From Zeus faber (lineage: Eukaryota > Chordata > Actinopteri > Zeiformes > Zeidae): DNA of 64,000 nt. The stretch lies in the NCBI GenBank assembly GCA_960531495.1, contig OY482860.1:3074857-3138856 (forward strand). The letters are read 5' to 3'. Below are positions 55,583-64,000 of this stretch, in pieces; position 1 is the stretch's first letter, and each line of letters begins with the position of its first letter. The position numbers and the translations under genes are program-made. The notes below the pieces were generated by a model. That model had not been told where the DNA came from. It ran no database searches and saw only the letters and a list, made by a program, of their open reading frames with translations.

Positions 55583-57104
55583 CACTACTCACAAAAAGTT
55601 AGGGATATTTGGCTTTCGGGTGAAATTTATGGAAAATGTAAAAAGTTCACACGACAGTGATATTACATCATGAAAGTAGGGCATTTAAGTAGAAGCATGC
55701 AATGGTGATTTCCTCATCTCAAACAATTAATTGAAAACAAAAGCCAACAACTGTGGTGGGTTTACCACAACAAAAAATGTCAAAGTCCAATAACTTGTCA
55801 TGTGCCCTTCAGCATCAATTACAGCTTGACAACCACGTCTCATGCTGTTCACAAGTCGACTTATTGTCTGCTGAGGCATGGCACCCCACTCTTCTTGAAG
55901 GGTGGTCTTCAGGTCATTGAGGTTCTGGGGCACAGAGTTACGAGCCTCTACACGGCGAATCAGCTGATCCCATAGATTTTCTATGGGTTTCAGGTCTGGA
56001 GAAAGTGCAGGCAACTCCATTTGAGGTACCCCAGTCTCCAGCAGCCGTTCCCTAATGATGCGACCTCGATGAGCTGGAGCATTGTCGTCCATGAAGATGA
56101 AATTAGGCCTGTGTTGTTCATGCAGGGGCACAATGACTGCATTAATGATGTTATTCAGGTAGTATGGGCTTGTCACTGTACCATTCACAAAGTGTAGGGC
56201 AGTTCTGTATTGACTAGACACACCTGCCCACACTGTAACACCACCACCACCAAAGGCTCGTCTGGTGACACCAGTGGCTGATGCATAGTGCTCTCCTTGA
56301 CGTCTCCAACATCATTGACGGCCATCTTTTCTGCTCAACATGAATCGACTTTCATCAGAGTACGACACTGAGGCCCACTGGTCCCTCGTCCAGAGTAAAT
56401 GCTCCCTGGCCCATGCAAGACGATGATGCCTGTGCCTGGTGGTGTGGTCAGGTACCCTTGCAGGTCGTCTAGCACGCAGACCACGCCAACGTAAACGGTT
56501 TTGAATGGTCTGACGTGACACTTGGGTGCCTCTCACCTCCCTTAAATGTGCCTGGAGTTGAGTGGCATTCATCATCCGGTTCCGCAGGGCACTGTTCACA
56601 ATGAAGCGGTCATCAGTGTGGGATGTGGCCAAAGGACGTCCACTTCTATGCCTTTCTGTGACTCTTCCAGTCTCTGTATCTCTGTTGCAACCTGCTGATG
56701 ACACTCTGTGACACTCTAAGCTCAGTGGCCACTTCCCTCTGAGAACATCCTGTTTGAAGCCTCGCAATGGCGAGGTACTGTTGATAAATTGTTAGGTGTC
56801 GTCTTGGTCTCATGATGTCAAAATGTGAACAGCATGATGAAGATAAAAATACCAATTCTAATTGAACCAGGAATGTATTGGTCGATTCATGGATCAAACA
56901 CCTGTTGTGAATTTTGCCGTTCAGCTCCTTGTGAGAGAACAGCAAGTTGTGCAAAAAGTACTGAAACATTCAACAGTTGGACATGTGCATTCAAAAGTTT
57001 AGAGAAGGTCAAATTAAGTTCACCTGTAAAGGTTATAGTGCATTTTAGGTTCATCCTGAAATTTCACCCGAAAGCCGAGTATCCCAAACTTTTTGTGAGT
57101 AGTG
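55583..57104 (-). mobile_element. Tc1/mariner transposon nested in the hAT element
   Basis: Inverted ends begin CACTACTCACAAAAAGTT at left; the right terminus mirrors it (AACTTTTTGTGAGTAGTG). Each end is bordered by TA (55581-55582 and 57105-57106), the Tc1/mariner target. The inverted repeat continues for about 45 bases with a few mismatches (TTAGGGATATTTGGCT versus TTTGGGATACTCGGCT) and shares the inner GGGTGAAATTT. The element carries one broken transposase gene. Confidence 0.95.
55727..56813 (-). pseudogene. Tc1/mariner transposase, broken
   Basis: Starts at the ATG at 56813 (MRPRRHLTIYQQYLAIARLQ), followed by a helix-turn-helix (GCSQREVATELRVSQSVISR). A frameshift near 56.69 kb moves to a second frame with a second DNA-binding part (RQTIQNRLRWRGLRARRPAR) and the first catalytic Asp in YSDESRF. 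A TGA after SRKDGRQ (56312-56314) breaks it again. The last frame (from 56233) has the second Asp in [13 protein letters not shown] and the Glu in [13 protein letters not shown]. The DDE triad is therefore present but split by one frameshift and one stop. The enzyme cannot be made as it stands. Confidence 0.9.
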
Positions 57105-57149
57105 TATGTTAGTGTACCTAGCATCACTGCATTAACCTTTACGGCACAA

Positions 57150-58900
57150 TACAATAAAATACATGGTCACTGCCTTACTCTGATGACTTGCACTGAATGG
57201 CCTCAGGCAGGCTTCCAAATGATCATCTGTCATGGCGAATGGTATTTGGACTTCATAATCTTCATGTGGGAGAAGACTGACTCGCATAAATAAGTAGAGC
57301 CGAATAATGCAGTCAAGGACCTAGCAAATTTCCTCATGTTTGGGTACTTTTCCTCTGTGAGTAAGTTCCAAAACTATCCATGAGCCCTGGACTTGAGCTG
57401 AATGTCAGCCTGTAGTGTCAACATCTCATCCTCTATTGCAGACCAGTTCAGGTAAAACATTTTTGATGTGAGTAAATCAACCTCAATATCTTCCCTTAAT
57501 GGGTAGCACATAAATGTAGCGATTGGCCAGAAGTTGCATTTTTCGTTTAGAGGCATTAACTGAACTGATCATGTTGACCATGGTTTTGTCTTTTCCTTGC
57601 AGCTGTTAATTAAGTTCATTCAACATGTTGGATTTTTCGTTTAGAGGCATTAACTGAACTGATCATGTTGACCATGGTTTTGTCTTTTCCTTGCAGCTGT
57701 GAATTAAGTTCATTCAACATGTTGGTCAGATCAGTTAAAAATGCCAAGTCTAGCAGCCACTGATCGTCATGAAGTTGCTTGTATTCTGCATTTTTATTGA
57801 CAAGGAGAAACTCCTTTATCTCCAGATAGTGTTCTCGAAATCTCTGCAGGAATTTCCTCCTACTAAGCCATCTCACGTCAGTGTGTAGCAAGAGGTCAGA
57901 GTAGTTGCAGTCAGCCTCCTCCAGATGTGCACGGAACAGCCGTCTTTGAAGAGATCTCGCTCGAAAAGAACAAGCGATTTCCTTTGCCACATCCATTATC
58001 TCTTTCATATTTACTATTTTTGCACATAATGCTTGCTGGTGTATTATGCAGTGATAGTTAAGGAAGTCGGGGAAAGCATCGTCCTACCTGCACTTGGTAA
58101 TAAATCCATTCAAGCGGCCCACCATTGCGGGCACAGTGGGAGGTGGGTTTTGTCTATAAAGTTTTTGAAAGACTGAAAAATGTCCTCTCCCCATGTGTGT
58201 TCTTTCATGGGCAGTATTGTTAACAGCTCCTCTTTTGCAGTCATATCTGTTAACACCATCCGAATAAAAATGCACAGTTGTGCTGTATCACATATTTCCG
58301 TAGACTCGTCTACTTGCAATGAGAAACACTCACAGTCCACGACGTCCTTCCAAAGCTGCTCTGTCAAATCATCACTTCACAGCACCGTGTAACTGTACTT
58401 CTTGATAGCTGAAGAGCTTTGATTGAAGATAATATTTCTGGTTTATTTTTAAAGTCCCGAAACAACGAGTCAGCTGCCTCAACGAAGGCCTCTTTTACCA
58501 TCTCTCCATCTTGGAAGGACTTCTTACGCTTAATGATGGCGTGACTCACCCGAGACGATGCCTCGATGGCTACCTTTGCTTTTGTATTCAGCTGTGTGAA
58601 AAATGACTGCTGTCCAAATGACTACGATTTCAGTTCAGTCACATTTCTCTTTCTCAGTTCGCTCTTGGAGGGAAATCAGTCTCGTATTGTTTATGAACAG
58701 TTCAAAAGGGCCTTTCCACATTTCCCTTTTTCGGAATGGCAATGGTAGATTGACAGATCAGACATACGCACTTCGACTATGACATGGTGAAAAAAAGTCC
58801 TCCTCCCATTCCCCATGGAAGTGGTAAGCTTTTGGTTTCTTACTTGGTCCGGCTCCCCCACTCATTTTTTATATCCCTTCTTTAGTAGATATAAATTGGA
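57150..58900 (-). pseudogene. hAT transposase (BED/Charlie type), broken
   Basis: Minus-strand pieces in order: AIIKRKKSFQDGEMVKEAFV (58549-58364), then LQVDESTEICDTAQLCIFIR with a catalytic-type Asp (58367-58110). Next are ACSFRARSLQRRLFRAHLEE and LLHTDVRWLSRRKFLQRFRE (58008-57616). Last is a C-terminal dimerisation (hATC) part, with ADIQLKSRAHG at about 57.39 kb and LCESVFSHMKIMKSKYHSP at about 57.25 kb. At least three frameshifts occur, one caused by a 94-base tandem duplication. No clear BED finger remains at the N-terminus. It resembles host-domesticated hAT proteins but is simply a dead transposon gene. Confidence 0.85.
57541..57727. repeat. 94-bp tandem duplication in hAT transposase
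   Basis: Two copies starting TTTCGTTTAGAGGCATTAAC (57541 and 57635), differing at one base (CTGTTAATT versus CTGTGAATT). As 94 is not a multiple of three, it breaks the frame. Confidence 0.95.
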
Positions 58901-59172
58901 AGGCTAACTAGGTCACTTAGCTCGCTAAAGTTTTGCAATAGCTCACATGTTTTCTACGTGGTGACCCGTGTGTTAGAAGAGAGGAGATCTAAGTAGTTGT
59001 GATTGTAACCCAATGAACAAAGTTTTAAGCAACATTAGACTGGCTGCACTGTATGTCAATCAAGTGGCAAATGCCAAATGGAGAAAGATGATAGGCTAAC
59101 ATCAAAAAAAAATTATTTGATTGGCACGCGATCTACCTGCACTACCTTCGATTGACCTATTGGGCACCCCTG

Positions 59173-59180
59173 ATATAGAA
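59173..59180. repeat. hAT target-site duplication, right
   Basis: ATATAGAA, identical to 55433-55440. Confidence 0.9.
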
Positions 59181-59805
59181 TCATAGATACAACGTCTGTG
59201 ATTTAACATGCATCTGCATGTCCGCCATATTGGGGAGGGCAAGATCCGCTGGTAAACAAATACAGTGTGTATTGAGAGATGCAGACTTCTCTACAAATTC
59301 GACTGTAACTCATAAAATTCTGAACTGATTTTCATGAAATTTGGTTTGTTCTAAAAGTAAGAAATTGAACATGATACTTGTTACTCTTTGGAACTGAATT
59401 CAGCAACTGGGGGCGGCTCTAATCAGCTCCATCCCAAACCATTAACCTTCTGAATAGCCACAACTTACTCTGGGAAGTGCAGGCTCCGATCTATGATAGG
59501 CAACATCAAGTGCAACTTATTTAGAATTTCAGCTTTTGTGAGTTTCTCCAAAAATAGAGACTTCTATTATCTATTATTTTATCGATTATATTGCTATAAA
59601 GCCGCCTTTGTATTTGACCTGGTACGGTGGACTTCAGGAGAACCAGGAGAACCATTGCTGATTACGCCCAATCAGCAATGTGCGGGCACTGATTGGGCCA
59701 ATTCTAGGCAGCTTGGTGGCCGCGGGAAAAAGTAACCGTGCTGTCGTCCACAGCTGGCTTGACCACACCCCATTGTTGGCCACAGGGACTTTAAAGGCAA
59801 GGCAG
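59181..59805. other. Gene-free stretch
   Basis: Repeat-like AT-rich sequence. The 9-base inverted repeat CCCAATCAG/CTGATTGGG lies near 59.67-59.70 kb. No coding signal. Confidence 0.6.
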
Positions 59806-59955
59806 GTTTATTTATAGAGCACATTTCAACAACAAGGCAATTCAAAGTGCTTTACATCAAAAGCATAGAGTCAAAGTGCAAAGAAACACATTATAAAGGA
59901 CATAAACTGCATAACAGTTATAGTGCAGTACAAGAAATAAATCAAAGAAACCTTG
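59806..59955 (-). mobile_element. Extra LINE 3' tail
   Basis: GGTTTATTTATAGAGCACAT then TTCAACAACAAGGCAATTCA is nearly the same as the start of LINE copy 2 at 60287, in the same orientation. It is either a separate truncated insertion or a duplication of the tail. Confidence 0.75.
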
Positions 59956-59986
59956 TTTCACTCTTAATTAACAATTACTTCTCATA

Positions 59987-60230
59987 TTCCCTGAATAGCA
60001 TTTTAGCTTGTCAAGGTGATACCCTGGCCCTGAAGGAACGGTCTGGAGATCTTTTCTTTGTTTACAACTATTTTGCCTATTCCCAGAATAGTGTTTTTCC
60101 CCATCAAGGGGATATCCTAGTCTTGGAGAACTGGTCTAGAGATCCTTTCCTTCCCCTATTCCAAGAATAACATCTTACCCTGTCAAGGCGATATCCTAGC
60201 CCCGGAGAACTGGTCTCGAGATCATTCAGT
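59987..60230. repeat. Degenerate tandem repeat, three units of 79-93 bp
   Basis: Units begin at about 59987, 60080 and 60159, each with TTCC-x-GAATA, then GTCAAGG or ATCAAGG, GATATCCTAG-like and GAGAACTGGTCT-like parts, ending GAGATC. One plus frame across them shows the repeated peptide pattern NYFxYSxNSxxxxQGD. Family not recognised. Confidence 0.75.
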
Positions 60231-60284
60231 TTTCTGAATTCTGCCAAAGCCATTTTAATACAGTGTGCACGAAGCCACTAGTGT

Positions 60285-63195
60285 TTACATTTCAACAACA
60301 AGGCAATTCAAAGTGCTTTACATAAAACATCAGAAGCATTAAGGCAAAGTGCAAAAGAAACACAATGTAAAAGGAAGAACACATTATAAAGTTTAGAAAT
60401 AGAATGCATAGAATGTACAAAATCAAGTCATAAAAGTGACAGTGCAGCGCAAGAAATGAATATCTGGTTTAGTAAAAGGCAGCAGCAAACAGAGAAGTCC
60501 TCAGCCTGAATTAAAAAGAGGTGAAAGCAGCAGATGCAGCAGATCTGCAGTTTTATGTGGTGCATAAAAACTAAACGCTGCTTCTTCATGTTTCGTTTTG
60601 ACTCTGGGGACAGAAAGCAGACCTGTCCCAGACGACCAGAGAGGTCTGGATGGTTCATAACGTGGCAGAAGATCAGAAATGCATTTTGGCCCTAAATCAT
60701 TCCGTGCTTTATTAACCAACAGTAGTATTTTTAAATCAATTCTTTCAACGGACAGGAAGCCAGTGTAAAGATATGAGAACTGCAGTGTTGTGATCCACTT
60801 TCTTGGTTTTAGGGAGGACTCTAGCAGCAGCGTTCTGAATCAACTGCAAATGTCTGATTGATCTTTTAGGGAGACCTGTAAAGACACCGTCACAGTAGTC
60901 TAGTGTACTAAAGATGAATGCACAGACAAGTTTTTTTCAAATGATGGTCCGAGTCCATGACTACACCAAGATTTCTGGCTTTGTTTGTGCTTTTTTAACA
61001 TTACCGATTGAAGCTGAGTGTTGACTTTAAGTCGTTCCTAATTGGCTCCAAAAACAATAACATCAGTTTTGTTTTTGATTAATTGGAGAAGATTCTGGCA
61101 CATCCAATTGTTGATTTGTTCAATTCACTTGCTCAGTGATTGTATTGGACCATAGTCCCCTGGTGATATGGTTATGTAAATTTGTGTGTTGTCTGTGTAA
61201 TTATGGTAACATATTTTGAGTCAAAATCTGAGTCAGTGGGAGCATGTAGATGTTAAACAGATAAGGCCCCAGAATGGAGCCTTGGGGAACTGTCAAATGT
61301 CATTTCTGTCCGCTCAGATGTGTAATTACCTATAGACACAAGTAGTCCCTGTCCTTTAAGTAGGATTCAAACCAGTTTAGTACTGTGCCAGAAAGTCCCA
61401 CCCAGTTTTCCAGTCAGTCTAGTAATATGTTGTGGTCAAAAAAAGCACTGAGATCCAATAATACTAAGACTGAAATTCTGCCACTGTCTGTGTTTAGATG
61501 GATGTCAATGAAGACCTTAACAAGAGAAGCCTCAGTGCTGTGGTGTGGTCGAAATCCTGACAGGAAGACATCAAAACAACTGTGTAGAGCCAAGAAATTG
61601 TTCATCTGTTGAAAAACAGCTTTCACAATGATTTTACTTAAAAATGTGAGGTTTGACATAAGCCTATAATTGTTCAATACAATGTCTCGATTGTTCTTTT
61701 TTTCAGAGTGGCTTGATGACGGCTGTTTTCAGGGCCTGTGGGAAGAAACCCGAGAGAAGAGACATGTTGACAATTTGTAGGAGCCCTGAGCAATTTGAAA
61801 CATTTTTTTTAAAAAGCCTGTTGGCAGAATATCAAGGCAGCAGGAGGAAGATTTAAGATGTATGTATAATGTCCTCCAAGTTTTTATGATTTGATTTGAT
61901 CGGATCAAATTGGGTCATGGTATTTGAAATGATTTTTAGTGGACACAGGGACAGCACATGTACCTGTACCTGATATGGCGGCACTGACTGCATGTCTAAT
62001 TTTCTTAATTTTGTTGGGGAAGAAGGAGGCAAATCATTGCCGGCCCTAGTGGATGTCAGTTCGGAGGCTACTGACACAGGAGGGTTTGTTAACCTGTTGA
62101 CAGTAGCAAACAAGGCACGTGCATTATTTTTGTTTTTGGCGATGATGTGAGAGAAGAAGGAGCGCCTTGCATTTATAGATGTCATAATGAATGTGGAGAT
62201 TTGTTTTTCGCCACCTGCGTTCAGCTTTTCAACACTCTCTTTTTTCTATTCTTACCAATGTGGCATTTCTCCATGGAGATTTTTTTCTTACGGGAGACCA
62301 CTTTCACCTTAGTGTGTGCAATGGCATCCATATAATTAGTAATTTTAGAATTTAAATGATCTACAAGCTCATTGACTGAGACCCAAGAGAGGGCGGGTGT
62401 GGAAGAGAAAGCCTGAATAAATATTTTGCTGGTGTTTTTAATGATATACAGTTTTGTGATTACCTCTGTTTGAACATTTGTGTGCACAGAGATAGCACCC
62501 TCAACGAAAACACAGGAATGATCAGAGAGAGCAACATCAGTCACCACCAGATGAGAAATGTTCAGACCCTTGCAAATGATTAAGGCGATAGTTTGGCCCT
62601 TGTTCTGTGTGGGCTCCGTAACATGCTGATTTCTTCATTCTTTGGTCGCTTTGTCCTGGGGGTTGTCAACATGGATGTTGGAATTTCCCATAATAACTAC
62701 ACAATCAAAGTCAATACAGATTATAGACAGCAATTCAGCATGGTCATCAGAAAAGGTTGCACAGTATTTAGGTGGCCTATAAATATTTAAGAACATCGCT
62801 CGGGAGGGGAAATTCAACTGAAGAGCCACATATTCAAAAGACGCAACATTTCCATAAAATATCTGCTTGCCTTTAAGGGAATCATAAAAAATAATCGAAA
62901 CTCCACCTCCTGCACTCCAGCTTTACTCGTAAAACTGAAGTTGGGAGGGGTTCAAGATTCAAGATTCAAGATTTTTTATTTGTCACATTGACTCGATGAG
63001 AACAGCTACACTGTTATCAAGGTCTCACCAAGTTTCAGTTAAAAACATAAATTTAAGGTTGTGCTTGATAAGTAAATCAGTAATTAAAAATGTTTGTCCA
63101 GATTCATCATTCTTTTACTATTTGTTAACAAGACAGGAATCGAGGAAGCTACCTTCACAAAGGGCCCCGGTGGTCCTGGGAAGAGTCATGAGTGC
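60285..63195 (-). mobile_element. L2/jockey-type LINE, decayed, copy 2
   Basis: Minus strand. From 5' to 3' it reads endonuclease start FLITDLLIKHNLKFMFLTETW (about 63.05 kb), AMFLNIYRPPKYCATFSDDH and CVVIMGNSNIHVDNPQDK (62829-62635), then VTDVALSDHSCVFVEGAI (62547). Reverse transcriptase follows with NYRLMSNLTFLSKIIVKAVF and SGFRPHHSTEASLVKVF (61677-61414). The catalytic site reads NYTDNTQIY at about 61.18-61.20 kb, so the second catalytic Asp is Asn. The C-terminal part is GLLSVPRVKTKHEEAAFSFY (about 60.6 kb). Frames are broken in many places and a (GATTCAA)n insert interrupts the endonuclease at 62.95 kb. This copy is dead. Its protein differs from copy 1, so it is a different subfamily. 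Confidence 0.85.
62955..62994. mobile_element. (GATTCAA)n-tailed micro-insertion in LINE copy 2
   Basis: TTCAAGATTCAAGATTCAAG followed by ATTTTTTATTTGTCACAT. The endonuclease reading frame continues on both sides, so only about 40 bases were inserted. Confidence 0.6.
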
Positions 63196-64000
63196 CATTA
63201 TCCTTGCAGCCAAGTCAATTCCCTTTAAGACTCCTGACTTGACTTGAGACATGATAACTCAAATGACTTGTGTTGATTTTATTTTCCAGTTAAAATATTA
63301 TATTAAATATAAAATATTAAAATGTTCATATTGTCAATGTTAACAATACAAGTTTCAGGCATTGTCATGTTTGGCAGGGGCAATTCCAGGATTTTTAAAA
63401 TGAGGTGGCACAGTTGGGACCAACAACTAGTCAGGCAGCACTGCCTGGCTCTGACTTTTTTTATTTGAGCCGAGCTGCCGCAGAGCAGGTCCGCTGAGGT
63501 CCACCACCTGTGCCATGCCTTTAGACACGTTCTGAAAACAATTCTCCATAAAAAGTTAAAATTAAAGATACATTAAAATTTGAACAGTGGTCAAACAAGC
63601 AATATTTTTTACAATGTGAAGAAATTAAGAAATAAATAACCTTTAATAAGGTTATTTGTTTTTTGTTTGATTACATTTACCTCACTGAGTATCAATAATT
63701 ATAAAACAAATTAAATTAATTCTCGTACTTTTTGAACAGGTTAGATAGATTGGCCAAAAATATCATTATTAGACGGGTACTTATACCCTATCGTTCTCTT
63801 TATAAAGTGCGGATACTGTATGTAAGACTGCAGCATCTTGGGGGTAAAAAGTGCTTTGACTTGGGACTTGCTTGAAACTTGGATAAGAGGGACTTTTCTG
63901 ACTGTTACTCACGTACCAATCCTCTGAACTAATACTACACATTTCCTGCTTTGCACTCAGATTATAGTTCTAAACCACACTTCTTTCAAAACACTACCCA
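63196..64000. other. Repeat-derived gene-free end of the window
   Basis: GACTTGACTTGAGACATGAT at 63.23 kb and GACTTGGGACTTGCTTGAAA at 63.85 kb look like two parts of a GACTTG-rich fish MITE. GCAGGGGCAATTCCAGGATT at 63.38 kb may start another. No boundaries could be fixed and no gene was seen. Confidence 0.4.

Larger units (their letters stand above)
55441..59172 (-). mobile_element. hAT (Charlie-like) transposon, split by a Tc1/mariner insertion
   Basis: The left end CAGGGGGGCCCACAC and the complement of the right end, CAGGGGTGCCCAATAG, form inverted termini. Perfect 8-base duplications ATATAGAA flank both sides, as in the hAT superfamily. Without the 1522-base Tc1 element and its duplicated TA the length is about 2.2 kb. 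The minus-strand transposase relic occupies roughly 58.9-57.15 kb. The perfect duplication suggests the element is not extremely old, although its gene is broken. Confidence 0.92.

Noticed and set aside
58110-58549. A host ZBED-like gene
   Set aside because: The frames are broken and lie between hAT termini with a target duplication, so this is the transposon's own gene.

Overview
This is a vertebrate nuclear genomic window, almost certainly from a ray-finned (percomorph-like) fish. The evidence is a spliced gene with GT/AG introns of several kilobases, a very high density of long (AC)n and (CT)n microsatellites, and fish-type transposable elements: hAT, Tc1/mariner, L2/jockey-type LINEs, a tRNA-headed SINE and Ty3/gypsy. 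There is no bacterial-style gene organisation. The species cannot be named from the sequence.

1-13.8 kb: the only clearly functional protein gene. Three plus-strand exons (1-112, 7608-7685, 13187-13515) join in frame. They encode the end of the cysteine-rich Frizzled domain and the whole netrin-like domain of a secreted Frizzled-related protein of the SFRP1/2/5 group, most likely sfrp5. Upstream coding sequence lies outside the window. Intron 1 carries several microsatellites and a small array of homeodomain-type motifs. Intron 2 holds a degenerate hAT-like MITE. Both 5' splice sites are followed within about 12 bases by CA-rich tracts.

13.8-33 kb: gene-poor intergenic DNA with very long (AC)n arrays. 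A Ty3/gypsy pol relic sits at 17.8-19.7 kb, with its reverse transcriptase and integrase parts in opposite orientations.

33-43 kb: layered repeats. They include hAT-like MITE ends, a BED-finger transposase fragment, a GC-rich island of about 1.3 kb open in many frames, two copies of a roughly 150-base dispersed repeat, a minus-strand fragment with a helicase-like Walker A motif, three strong hairpins, and an apparent poly(A)-tailed retrocopy inside a CT microsatellite.

43-51.6 kb: microsatellites, a hAT-type non-autonomous element with a near-perfect 8-base target duplication, and an unclassified element bounded by inverted repeats of about 60 bases.

51.6-64 kb: a transposon graveyard. It holds a minus-strand L2-type LINE with intact YTDD, a SINE, a hAT transposon with a perfect 8-base target duplication and a Tc1/mariner element nested in it, and a second minus-strand LINE whose catalytic motif has decayed to YTDN. 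The second LINE has a duplicated 3' tail separated by a degenerate tandem repeat of 79-93 bases.

No operon, CRISPR array, rRNA gene or functional tRNA gene was found. I did not find a convincing new functional system. The most novel-looking pieces are the GC-rich island with the adjacent helicase-like fragment (35.6-38.7 kb), the retrocopy-like insert at 42.5 kb, and the inverted-repeat element at 49.9-50.9 kb.
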